From positions 12,386,790-12,450,789 of the forward strand of contig OZ026844.1 of assembly GCA_964023205.1 (NCBI GenBank): DNA of 64,000 nt, read 5' to 3'. Below the pieces are notes generated by a model. The model was not told where the DNA came from and did no database searches. It worked only from the letters and a program-made list of their open reading frames with translations. The stretch comes from Lutraria lutraria (lineage: Eukaryota; Mollusca; Bivalvia; Venerida; Mactridae). Positions within the stretch are counted from its first letter, which is position 1, and the number at the start of each line of letters is the position of its first letter. Positions 11,091 to 22,149 of this stretch are shown here, in pieces. The position numbers were made by a program, and so were the translations under genes.

Positions 11091-11099
11091 TAGCTATTT

Positions 11100-12215
11100 C
11101 ATTGGTTGCTGTTCATTCGTGAAATATCGGGGGTTTCCGTACATCTGATAATGTACGCGGAGATGTTAGTGCTAATGTTTGAATACAAAATATAGATACT
11201 AGAAGTTATTATGTGAATATTCGTTACAGTATAGTCAAATAACATATCAAAGATACATATCTTGAAAATATCAATTAATGCCTTGATTTATTTTTTTATT
11301 GTTTAAATGATTTTCTTTTTTTTAAAAAGCATATGTATAAATATATAATATGCATAGTTCGGTCTAATATGTATTAATTCCTTTAAAACATATTTTTCTT
11401 TATTTACAATTAAAATATATATCTTATATACAAAATGTTTATCAGTATATATGTCAAGTGTCGTTTTAAGTAATTCTTTTGTTACTTAATTTCTTTTCGT
11501 TAACATCTGACTTCACAGAACTAAATTAGGAGTAATTAAGATTATGATCTATGCTGTATATTGTAAATTTAACATGGTATCAGGCACAAATGCCAAAGAA
11601 TATATTGACCCCCTTCGGTGAAATGATCCATAAAATATTTCTCCCTTATAAGGGTCCAGGAAGTGAGGCGGTCGTGTTACGTAATATTGCATAACAACTT
11701 CTTAATTGGCTACTTATCTTGATTTTATCAATGCATGTATTGAAATTGAGACAATGATATGTACTGGTCAATTGATGAGCAACTATACTGTTTGCATTAA
11801 TTAATTTTAAAACACGTAGTCCAGAATCAGATTGGGCACGACTTTTAAATTTATTATTGGCATCCCATATTTATATGAATTTTATAAGAATATATAAGAT
11901 CAGGTTGTAACACTCAAAAAGTTGCAATTGTGTCCGGTGATTAATGTTTTTTGACAGTTCAACGAATAATAATAAAAATTATAAAAATCTACATAAGTGA
12001 AAAAAAATTACCACACCCACCGTGATCGAGTACTCGATTTTAAAAATATTTTTTTAAGGGTCGGTATTCTATTTCAAAATACATTTAAGTATACGTTGTG
12101 TGTATTTAAATGCTACTTAATTAAGTGTTCCAACGACCAAGATCAGAAAATAACTATCCAGTTCCCTAATCTTTATCTATTATTTAAATTACGCGCGAAA
12201 TGTGCATCGATAATG
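11100..12215. other. Non-coding, AT-rich
   Basis: No coding exon was recognised. The open frame at 11997-12296 runs into the COMMD4 promoter and is taken as chance. Confidence 0.35.
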
Positions 12216-12220
12216 CAAAG

Positions 12221-12230
12221 TCTCGCGAGA
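12221..12230. promoter_or_regulatory. TCTCGCGAGA promoter element (BANP-type motif)
   Basis: The 10-bp palindrome TCTCGCGAGA is exact. In vertebrates this motif marks CpG promoters of essential genes and is bound by BANP. Here it sits about 125 bp upstream of the COMMD4 ATG. Whether the factor is used in this organism is an inference. Confidence 0.5.
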
Positions 12231-12234
12231 TCCC

Positions 12235-12254
12235 CCGGGCAGAATTCTGCCCGG
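12235..12254. promoter_or_regulatory. 20-bp perfect palindrome CCGGGCAGAATTCTGCCCGG
   Basis: This fully symmetric GC-rich sequence lies five bases after the TCTCGCGAGA motif and about 100 bp before the COMMD4 ATG. It may be a dimeric factor site; no known factor is assigned. Confidence 0.4.
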
Positions 12255-12255
12255 A

Positions 12256-12356
12256 TTCCGATCGAAATTGACCAATCAGTGTCCTGGAAATTTTAGGCCG
12301 TACCTGTTGGCTTTGTACACACAAGTCAACGGGAACCAGTTTACTCTTCAAAATGG
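12256..12356 (+). promoter_or_regulatory. COMMD4 proximal promoter and 5' UTR within a repeat-family sequence
   Basis: A CCAAT box (GACCAATCAG, about 12266) lies about 85 bp before the ATG. The stretch matches the inverted copy at 10985-11090, and its 3' half resembles 36100-36150 (GGGA.C.AGTTTA, then ATGG). The COMMD4 start codon thus lies in sequence that also exists as dispersed copies. Confidence 0.45.
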
Positions 12357-15300
12357 TAGGAGTATATTTTTTTATTTTTCTCAACATTGTGAAGTAAAAA
12401 CTTTGTATTTGTTTGTATCAACGTCAAACATCGTTTAGAAACAGTAATATCATTTATTGGATGCTGGAATGCAGTCATTTGAATGAACTGAATGTGTTAT
12501 ATTTGATGTAAAGTAAGTGACATAGAAGTCAGATCAGTGACATATTTCGGATTTCATGTCAAAACGCCCCCAAGTTAAAACTCCCCCAAGTCAAAACACC
12601 ACCATTTTGGTCAAAACACCCCCATCAATGGTCAAAACACCCCCATAAAACACCCCCATTAATTTGAAAATATATTTTTTATTGTTTGTTTTATTTGTGT
12701 ATTTTTAGATTAAACTGAACATAAATTGCATATTTTGTGAACCAAATATGGTTTTATTGATGGATGGGGGCGTTTTAAAATTGACTTTTTGACGTTCAAA
12801 TACTTGCAGAATATTCCCTTTAAATGTATATATGCAATAAATACTTTGATGGAATTATATTGTTGTTTTGAATAAACGTGTATAGCTAATAGACTTGTAT
12901 TTTGGTGTGTGTGTGTGTGAGTGAGTATTACTCTTTGTTGACCTAAACTAGCGTATACCAATAATCAATTGTAGCGTATAGTATATAAGATTATTTTTAT
13001 AAATTTTAAATATATTTGATATTTTTTATTTAAATAAAGTATTTGATTGATAATTCAACACATAATTTAGTTGATAATGCACTTACTTAAATTGTGATAT
13101 ACGTACAATAGTATATATTAGCACTCAATTAACGCATGTACGATTATTTACCTAACTAATGGTAATTATCGCCTTTAAGTATTTTAATGCATTGATAATC
13201 GAACACATATTTCAATCAATGATTTACGGACATAAATAGTGTGATAATTAAATAAAGGTTTGCCTCCCAATGAACGCTTATACGAGTAATCATGTAGATG
13301 GTATGTTAATTAATAATCCAACAATTGACTTAATTAATACATTGAGTGTAAGTGAGTGTTATAGTCATGAGTGGACCTTATCTGTGTGCAGTAAGCACGT
13401 TCAAAATGAAGATTTTCCTGTGAAATTGTCTACAATTATTTATAGAAATTTGTATGAGTTAGCTAGACATATAAATACTGTTTACTTAAAAAAGAAATTT
13501 CCGTGGTTTTATCAAATTAGACAAATACTTATCAAATGTGGACTAATGAACATGTGGAATAATGATAATTTTGTAAATGTCAATTGGCTGAAAGCAACTG
13601 TTAAACAAAAACTCAAAGATTTATTTTTTATCGGAATGGTACTCTCTTGTAGAAAATTCTAACAAGAGTAAAGTATATAAAATATTTAAGAAATCATTTG
13701 GCTTCGAAAACTACTTGAAGACAACTCCACCAAACTTACTTATATATATGATTCGATTTAGGACAAGAAATCATCGTTTACCTGTAGAAATTGGAAACTG
13801 GCATAGAATCCCAAGTAATCTAAGATATTGTTCCCATTGTCCTGATAAAATAGGCGACGAATTTCATTACCTTTTTGAATGTACCAAATATACAAATGAA
13901 AGAAAACGATTTATCAAACCATACTTTTTAAGAAGGCCTAACATGTACAAATTTGAACAACTTATGTCGACCAGTAGTCAAATAGAAAATATTAAGTTAT
14001 GTAAATTCATTAAATGTATTCTGTCAGGAATAAGAAATTAACATGTTTGTAATATGTATGTTCAATTATGTTTTATTATTAATTATATATGTGAGTATAT
14101 ACGTACAGTATATACAACTATGTACGTACATGTATGATATTTTTCTTGTCCGTCCGTCTGTGTTTCTTCTACTAGTATGCCTCCTTGTACCTAGTAATGG
14201 TCATTAAAATTTGTTTTGCTCTTAAAATCTAACCACATTTAGAATCAGGCGACTCTCCGGCAAAATAATAATAATAAAAAGGAATAAAGAAAGAAATCAT
14301 TTTAAAAGAAACATTCTTAACATTTTTTTTTTATATCAGTTTAAATATAAAGTGAATTTAACAGAATTTGGTTACACCTACCTAAATGAAATTGCTTTAG
14401 TGAACATGTATGTATATATATGTATGTATTTTTACGCCTCGTACCCTTTTGCATGAATGTAATACCTCATGTTTACATGTTTATACTATGTATATTGCAT
14501 GTATTGAGAGAAATAAAGGTATGTAAATATGTAAATGTGAAAGACAGCATGCCATTCAGTGTGAACGCTGTGAGGGTTGGCAGTACCGTACTTGTGGTAC
14601 AGGTAAATTTTTTTTTTCAATATTTTGAAAATGGACAATTCCATATTAAATATGTATATAGCATCTGCATCCATGACTGTAGTACGTGAAATTTTGCTTA
14701 TTGTTGCTTATATACGTGTCTGATCATTTTTATTAACTTTTAATAATAACATTTATTCTTATACGAGTAACGCCTAATAATGATTTAATTTTGATCAATG
14801 TTCTCAACAAAAGATCAACTAATGACGCAATATTCATTTTACATACTAGCATACAAAATAATTCTCAAAGAATGGTAACCAGAAAAAAGATTTCCATTAT
14901 TATATAAAAGCTGTGGAAACATCTGTAAAATTTTGGCAAAAATCATTTGAAAAATCTATGATGAGCTGTGTACTTTTCAAATTTACAATCCAAATAGTTG
15001 GGCTTTTAAAACGAATAACGCAAGTGACTCTCTAGATTATTATTATTTTAGAATTACTTATAACATGAATTGCAATTATATTGCATAGGCGTAATGTTAT
15101 TTAAATGAAAACTAATTATGTATTCTTTTTATATATCATATATGATACAAGTATTTTGTCAAATAAATAGCTAAGTAGGCTATATCACTGTATCGTGCTA
15201 AAATTTATGTGATATATCTGACTGCTCCATTGTATCGCACTATATTGTATTGTGACTGGATTGCACGGGTTTTTCCGTGTATCAGTTCTATCTCCTATAT

Positions 15301-18300
15301 CTTGTATAAATGTGCAGACACTCTTATTTTTACTAAATAGTAAAAATTAATATTATAATTACATTCATTAAATTTTGTTGTTTGTTTGTTATTCGAGTTT
15401 TACAATTTCAAGAAAATCTCAACGTAATTTCATACCAAACGATCGTTCCTGGTAAGAATCAGTTCTCTTATCACGTACACCTTGTGTCTGAATTGTCATT
15501 GAGACGACTACAACGGAAATCGTACAGATCCATGCAGGCACGATTATTCCTGGCATGAGATCTGTATTCTTCAGGAGATCTCACAACATCTGGACTCCTG
15601 AAGAAAGTTTCCTGTATACACGGGCATAGAGTGCTGCGTGATCACACTGTTGATGAAGAATGATCGACGTGATGTGTTATTCAGAAATGTATTGTATGTG
15701 AAAATAGTGAATGTGAACGCAGAAATGTATTATGTGTTTTTATGTGATTGTGAATTATGTGAACGCTGCATGTGTATGTCGATCATTAGTGTCTTTTGTG
15801 TTTTTCGTTTGTCAGTAGTATATTTGTATTTAATTTATTTGTGTTTGTGTTCTTCATTGTACTTGTATTAATTTCCGTTATGCGTACATGTTTTGTTTAT
15901 TATGACATACTGTCTCCGTTATTTGTTGCAATTATCTATGAATTAAATTTGAAATTTAAACTTTTACATCTTTCTTATCTTTCATTTTCCATCAGATCAA
16001 GTTTGGTCATAACACCCCAATACTTCAATGGAAATTAATAAATAACACAGTAATATTTAAATATACGCATACATAATGGGGGCGTTTTGACCAAATGGGG
16101 GCGTTTTAACTTTTCGATGGGGGAGTTTTGACCAAAATGGGGGCGTTTTGACTGGGGGGCGTTCTGATTTGGGGGCGTTTTAACTTGCTTCCCATATTTC
16201 GGATATTAACTTAAAATGTCTTTTGACAAGGACTTATATACATATTTGGATAAGCGCACATGTCTCATTTTTCTGAATAAGACATTTTCTGTTTAAGATA
16301 ACCTCATTACTAAAAACAAACATTTATTACAACAAGTTCCAAATGTGTTTTCCATTATAAAAGTGATAGTTTATTTCAGAGGTTTCGATTCTGTGGCGAT
16401 TTGGATTGCCCGGACTGGGTATTGGCTGAAATAAGTACACTATCTAGAATTGTAAGTCATCCAGCCATTAGATTCTTGTGATTTTTTATAATATATTTCT
16501 TCTGTGATCTATTGTATTAAAGCTGTTATATTTTTTTGAAGTCATGTCCAATATATTTCACTTTGTATTAACTGTCAACTTGGTTATGAAGTATAAATAA
16601 TAAATTGGTTATGATTTCAGACATGTTTGCTGACAACAATGTTGTAACCCATTTACCCTTATTCTGTATCTGATTTAATACTTTGACTTCATCATCATGA
16701 TAATAAAAGTTTACCTAGACATGTTTTATGTTTGTTTTCAAGTACTTACAAAATCATGAGATTGCAATTTGATACTTCCAATTTGAAAAAAGTTTCAATT
16801 TCATTCAATCATCGTTCAATCCAAGTGATCAGAATGTAAATAATGATCTGATTTAATTTCTTAACAACAATTGTATAATGCTTCATGTTCTCTGTACATT
16901 GCCTTTTAGACATCTGTGAAAATGAAGCTGCTTTGTGTGCAGGTGATAAAAGACATGCTTTGTCAAGGAATTGATGTAAGTAAACAAAAAATTATATTGA
17001 GTGCCTGCAGTCCTCATTTTAAATTTGCCATTCAATGTATTTGATTTCTGGCATAACTAGTTAGAATAATTTGAATTTTTAAAGTAAAAAACAAAAAATA
17101 TGTCAACATAATTGCATGCATATTGAATTGATACTGAAATTAGAAAGTAACATGAAATATCTTTGTCACAATATTTTCTACCAAAAATAATGGCGCTACA
17201 TATGTATTTTAATCATATGGGGGTGATCACTGGTTGATTGGTAACACGCTTGCTTACTAAAGGAAAGGTTGTGTGTTCGAATCTCAGCTACGACTGTCAA
17301 TAATGAATATTTCAGAGATGCCTTTTCAGTTTTCAATATCCCTATATAGATATATACATGTCCAATCTACTGAGCCGATACTGTGTTAAGAAAATCACAT
17401 GACATGAATGAAGTGTGTATTAGTGCTCCTCCTGTATCTTCCTCACTCTGGGGTGGCTCTGAAATGACAATAGCTACTAAATGGGCCATTAAACCACAGA
17501 TAAATAAACAAATTTAATCATAGTGCCTTTCGCTCTTATTTTGTGGGCTGTTTTGAATTTAAGTATGATATTATGGTGGTGTTATGGTGTTTTTTTTTTC
17601 AGTATGGGAAAGTTTACAAGTTAACAGCTGATGCAAAATTTGGTTTGTAAAAAGACTTATTCTTATATTTAATTTATCATCTTGATTTATATGTAATGGT
17701 GTTATTTTCTTCTGATTGGATTATTGTGGGAGTCATTCTTGACAAACTTGTAAATCTCTCGAGAAAAATTTACAGGTGGTATAGGGGTGGGGGTAAGCCT
17801 GTTCTACTTATATATATGTTGAACTAATGATGATAAATCATTAATGCCTGAAAAATTTTCTGGTACTGGTATCTGTACAATTTAACTATTTTTAGAACGC
17901 CATTTGTTTGTATTCAATGAAGCAACAAAAATTTCTGATCATTGGCCGATTGGCTAAACATTTTTGAAAACATAAATTTCTTTCAAACTTACTTATTTTG
18001 GCCCCAATTCAGGTTGTTTCTTTATAAAGCTTGATAATTCCTTCAAACCACCCTTACTGTGCTAAATAGTAATCAGTCTTTGAATTAGTGGGTTTCCCCC
18101 TGCCCGAAAGGATTTTTTCCCTTCTTTAAGTCTTTTGACGGACAACCTAGTTTTAGAGAGTTTCCTTAGTATATAGAAAGTATATAGTCGGGCAACCTGT
18201 CACAAAAAATTAATTCAAAGACTGAGTAATTACTTGTAGAATAGTTTTAGACTACATTTAAATTATTTTTACATTTGAGTACATGTACTTCAGAAAAATG

Positions 18301-21202
18301 TACAAAAATATATAAACCAGTGTCTTAAGTGTCAATCAATGCTCTGTGAATACATGTATTTCAGTACATATCTAGTACTATACTCAGACTTAAAACTTTC
18401 TGCAATGTGTGCTTATTGTAAAATATGTATAATAAGACTACATTGCACTCAGATATACTATACCTGGTGAGTATTGAATGTTCCTTAAAAGATGACCTTT
18501 CTCTAATTATTGCCTCCCCACATAAAATAAAATAAACAAATGAAAAATTATGACTCGCCTCAAATGATGAAATAATTCTGTCTTTTCAAGCCATACATAT
18601 ATTTTTCAGTATTTCATCATATTTAAGAATTATTTGTTAAAGATAATGCCTCAGTGGACCTTTTATACCAGGAAATTTTCTCTTACAAAACTATATGTAT
18701 ACAATGTGTATTTATGTTACAGAGGAAGGGGATGTGAAAGCCAGCATAGCTGCTCTACATTTTATTATCGCCAGTGCTGCAAAGTACAATGTAGATGGTG
18801 ACTCATTATCAAACGAACTTCAACAGCTTGGCTTGCCAAAAGGTAAAATTAGAAATCTCAGTACTGACAGATATCATCTTGTTGTTATGAATTATATCTG
18901 AATACAAAATTTATTTACCTAAACATATCTTACTTTTTGGTCATTTTACTAATTTCACATATAAGGAAGTCTAATACTGCCGGAAAGATATTGAGCTAGC
19001 TTACAGTTGGTTTTTACTTTTACCCAGTTGTATACAAGTGGTCTTTCTCCATTGTAAAAGCTGGAAAAGTTGAATATTAATGCTGGTTTCTGATGCAACA
19101 TTTGACCAAAGTGAATAAAAACCAGAATAACTATGTGTGATATTTACTACATTTGTATTTATTACTGTTGAATTATTTGAATTACAGAACATACTACATC
19201 ATTAGCTAAGTCCTACGGAGACAACCTTGTTAATTTGCAGGAACAGTTTAGAAAAGATAGCCTTAAATGTAAGTAAATCCATGTAATGAATCATGATGCT
19301 GACTTGAAAGAGTGTTCTTGTAGTATTTTTGATTACTTAGTATTGAAATAGCAATTAAAGTCATTTCTACTTTATTTGTTGATCATTTCTATTGCTTGTA
19401 ATGATAAAAGGTGCTTTTTAATGAAAAAAATCTGTTCTGAAAAGATATTTGTGTGAATTAGACTTTTTGCAAGAATATGTTAAGTTGGTTTTTAAAGAAT
19501 TTTTTATAATATTTTGCCTGTATTATACATCATTTCAAGTTTAAATAAACAAGATATTTATTTCTAGGTTTTGCATATGCTCACCTACCTAATACAAGGA
19601 TTTCGTTTGACAAAATGGCATTTCGACTCTTGAAATTACCGAATTGAGAATACATACCAAAGGGTCAGATTTACTATAATTAAAGAGTAGGAAATTGTGT
19701 TGACTGTTCAAATTATTAGCAGCTAAGGGCCATTTTTACCCTTAACTTTTGCCCTCTAGTGAGTACCCTGCAAATATCTTGATTTTGCATTGTTTTTATT
19801 ACAGTATCACAGTTAGAAAGTGTTGAATGGAGAGTGGATTACATCATTAGTTCAAGTCATTTAAAGGTAACAACTTTATAAACTACTAAAAACTATTTCT
19901 CATTCTAGATATTCTTTTGCTATTTACGCATTGATTTAAAACAAAAGTTACCTGATTGTGCAAAATTATAGAAATCTATTTCTAGTTGTAAGTGATGTCC
20001 TCTGGATATTTGAAATTTCTCAGATTTCACTATTTAAAGAGTGTAAGGTTATATCTGACAAGAAATGCTAAATAAATTTCAATAGTGTAAATCACATTTT
20101 TTTTATAACCTTAATGTTTTCTCAACAAGCAGTCTGTAATTTAACATACATGACTGTTACAAGTTAGCAGGAAAATGTTCCCTAACATTTTATTCCACTG
20201 TTGAATGATATGTTTACAGCGTTTTGGCCTCTCTTACAAGTTGATATTTTCTATGTTATTTGTGTGTATACGAACATGCTTTAACAGTATTATTTGTGGA
20301 GATATCTGTTCTATATGCTGTTACTATATACAGAGAGGTTGTTGCTCAAGAGAAGGCCCCTCTGGATAGGTTGTACTGTACTGTTAGAATAGTGGTTTTG
20401 TGTATTTCGAGGGTTCAGTGCAAGAGTGTCGTAACTCATTTTGAAATTAGAACAAGTTACGATAGTGTTGCACTGAGCCCTCGAAATTTTGTTTAATTTA
20501 GACACAGATGTGTTATTCTGTTTTCATACAATACCCAATGTGGTCATTTTAACTTTAGTTTTTAATGGTTAGATTAAGAGTTGACATAAAATGTACATTA
20601 TTATGTTAGAATGTTTAATTTAGAGTTATTATTTATCAGGATATCAATGAACCATCAGTACAGCTTAAGATGAATGTGAGATCAGCTGAAGATGGTCTTG
20701 TTGAACCTGTATCATTTACTGCATCTTCTGATAAACTTAGAGTCTTCCTTAATGGTAAGAATTTCATTACTTTATAAAACTTAAAGTCCAGCACACTAAC
20801 CAGTGGACTAAAATTAGATATAAAGTATTTTTCTTTACAAACAAGGGGTTGTCTAGATTTCAAAGTTGAAAAATTGCTGTCTTAGCAAGTTATTTAATCC
20901 TTGGCTCAACCACACTTGTATAAATACAAAAGTTACAAGTATTAAGTTTATCTTTCAACGTAAATAGTTAATTCTCTTGTTTTCCATTGTTTGAAGAGCA
21001 TTTTAACTTAGCTGTCGAATACCACTGTTGATACAAAACTGATGTGTGTAAAATGAAGATTTGTTACTTATCTGAATTTATTATAACTAATGACTGGAGT
21101 TGAGTTGGCTTATTTGCCTTTAAAATATATTTGTAATGGTATTTATTTTCAGAATTAAAACAAGCTAGTTCCATGATGGATAGTCTGGCATCTTCTTCAT
21201 GA
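12353..21202 (+). CDS. COMMD4: COMM domain-containing protein 4, nine coding exons, 202 aa
   Basis: Coding exons are 12353-12355, 16380-16451, 16910-16975, 17603-17642, 18723-18842, 19188-19268, 19805-19866, 20640-20754 and 21153-21202. All are bounded by GT/AG, all phases agree, and they total 609 nt (203 codons). Human COMMD4 is about 199 residues. Recognition rests on [18 protein letters not shown] at residues 2-19, LTADAKF at 54-60, GDVKA, the [10 protein letters not shown] segment ending at residue 100, and WRVDY at 136-140. The helical N-terminal domain spans about 1-125 and the COMM domain about 135-200, ending [12 protein letters not shown]. The first coding exon is only the ATG, directly followed by a GTAGG donor. 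In other animals COMMD4 is a subunit of the ten-member COMMD ring of the Commander complex, which works with CCDC22/CCDC93 and Retriever in endosomal cargo recycling and affects NF-kB signalling. The upstream region has a CCAAT box and TCTCGCGAGA. Intron 1 (4 kb) is enlarged by a 3.6-kb insertion. No defect is seen; the gene looks functional. Confidence 0.95.
13262..14041 (+). pseudogene. Non-LTR retrotransposon fragment, end of the reverse transcriptase ORF with zinc-binding motif, frameshifted
   Basis: Two overlapping frames (13270-13662, then 13715-14041) form one degraded protein. The frame breaks near 13640, where the second frame continues the match to LINE-type ORFs (a region preceding the zinc-binding motif, then [13 protein letters not shown]). 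The C-terminal part has the reverse-transcriptase zinc-binding pattern CSHC...EFHYLFEC typical of LINE ORF2 ends. No polymerase palm (YxDD) remains, so it is a 5'-truncated copy. The 3' tail (14041-14290) ends in AATAATAATAAAAAGG. It lies inside the inverted-repeat insertion in COMMD4 intron 1 and cannot be autonomous. Confidence 0.7.
14290..16075. other. AT-rich interior of the intron-1 insertion
   Basis: Open frames at 14420-14689, 14486-14674, 15638-15871 and 15796-16038 have low-complexity composition and no recognised domain. A 27-base string at 15313-15339 also occurs in the LINE remnant at about 24376-24402, so a second small LINE piece may be embedded. Confidence 0.35.
17216..17515 (+). 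mobile_element. tRNA-headed SINE in COMMD4 intron 3
   Basis: The head contains an A-box-like TGGTTGATTGGTAACACG and a B-box GTGTGTTCGAATCTC, spaced as in tRNA promoters. The body ends with CCATTAAACCACAGATAAAT, followed by an A-rich end. The same tail (CCATTAAACAACAGATAAAT) recurs at 63385-63405. This identifies a polymerase III SINE family with at least two members here. Confidence 0.7.
18125..18240 (+). repeat. Dispersed repeat fragment, same family as 5140-5270
   Basis: GGGCAACCTGTCACAAAAAA and AATTCAAAGACTGAGT match the copy in the 5.2-kb region. It lies in COMMD4 intron 4. Confidence 0.4.
20405..20486. repeat. Hairpin-forming inverted repeat in COMMD4 intron 7
   Basis: The left arm TTTCGAGGGTTCAGTGCAAG and the reverse complement of the right arm (TTTCGAGGGCTCAGTGCAAC) agree, and pairing continues through GTCGTAACT. 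Arms are about 38 nt with a short loop. It may be a tiny palindromic MITE; once transcribed within the intron it would fold as a pre-miRNA-sized hairpin. No miRNA identity is claimed. Open frames on both strands here are by-products. Confidence 0.65.
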
Positions 21203-21429
21203 AGGAGATTGTTATCGGTTAAAACATTGATTCAGGATACCTCAAAGACTTGTTTGTTAAGTTTGTGTTTGAATGTTTAGGACCATTTTAACATTGTGTT
21301 GTTCTCTGTGATATCTTAGGCTTAGATTAAACATGTATGTCTTTATCATACTGACTCAGTTTTTGTCATGTCTAACAACATTTGTATTGTCTTATCTATT
21401 TAATGGAAACTGAATGATAGCTTGAATTT

Positions 21430-21560
21430 TTATGCGGTCCAGAGTACTCCTTTTTGTACATCCACCATATAATTGTTCAACTAGTTACCGTTCCATGTTG
21501 CAGTGCAAGTCTATGTAAGTTCAGTTTCCGTGAGTACTTTCAGTGCTTTGATTAGTGTAT
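21430..21560 (-). repeat. Dispersed promoter-like repeat copy
   Basis: On the plus strand it reads TACATCCACCAT, TTCAACTAGTTACCGTTCCA, TGTTGCAGTGCAAGT, GTAAGTTCAGTTTCCGTGAG and GCTTTGATT. The reverse complement of 36073-36165 gives the same order of words. It sits just after the COMMD4 stop codon. Confidence 0.55.
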
Positions 21561-22001
21561 TTACATGGTCTGAATGAAGTGTACATTTTTGCTTTCTGTA
21601 TGGATAAGAATTGATTATTGACTTACTGTATGTACTCTTTAAGAAAATATGTAAAAGAGTTGAAATTTGTTTTTAACCATTAGAATTTTGTAATGGTAAA
21701 CTTTTGTGTTGGTCATATAGTATCACTACTATGCACAGCCATTGTTTTTATTTTTAGATGTCAAAGTAGAAATATTTACATGTACTGGTATGTATTGTTT
21801 CTGACCTTGATGCCATTGTTCTATCCACCTGAATTTATATGTGTGTGACCTGTGGCTTCAGACATTTGTAGACTGATTCTGTCGTTAACTGTCCTAGTTT
21901 CTTTTGTTACGAACAATTGTTAACTTCAAGACTATTACTGTGAGAAGTTTTCTACTTTGATTAAATGTTTAATAGTCTTCCATGTAGATCACTGTAGATC
22001 A

Positions 22002-22050
22002 TTATAACCAGGGATGCTATATTACATGTAATATAGCATCCCTGTTATAA
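22002..22050. repeat. 49-bp near-perfect palindrome in the COMMD4 3' region
   Basis: CAGGGATGCTATATTACATG meets CATGTAATATAGCATCCCTG head-on at TACATGTA, and pairing extends into TTATAAC on each side with one unpaired C. If transcribed it forms a stable hairpin. Confidence 0.8.
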
Positions 22051-22149
22051 CTAACATCGAATGATCGCATATTGTTTGAATTGTTATGCTATTAATGTGC
22101 AATAATTTATTGAAATTATGAATTAAATAATGTATACAATTTTATTGTT

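Larger units (their letters stand above)
12553..16192. mobile_element. 3.6-kb insertion with GC-rich inverted-repeat ends in COMMD4 intron 1
   Basis: The left end (about 12557-12660) consists of units like GTCAAAACGCCCCCAAGTTA. The reverse complement of 16076-16191 reads the same way (GTTAAAACGCCCCCA, GTCAAAACGCCCCCATTTTGG). The ends are inverted copies of about 110 bp, themselves made of 15-20 bp subrepeats. The 12-mer CATATTTCGGAT stands directly outside both ends (12541-12552 and 16193-16204), so it looks like a target-site duplication. Another inverted subunit lies at about 12764. Inside is a LINE fragment (13262-14041) and AT-rich sequence without a recognised transposase. A non-autonomous foldback-type element is the best description; the family is not identified. 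Confidence 0.65.
21203..22145 (+). other. COMMD4 3' UTR region
   Basis: Sequence downstream of the TGA stop has no exon-like structure. Possible weak poly(A) signals (ATTAAA) occur near 21960 and 22122. The region includes a repeat-family copy (21430-21560) and a 49-bp palindrome (22002-22050). The true 3' end cannot be set from sequence alone. Confidence 0.4.

Noticed and set aside
12710..12961. 83-codon minus-strand frame
   Set aside because: Contains a translated TG microsatellite and sits in the intron-1 insertion; no homology seen.
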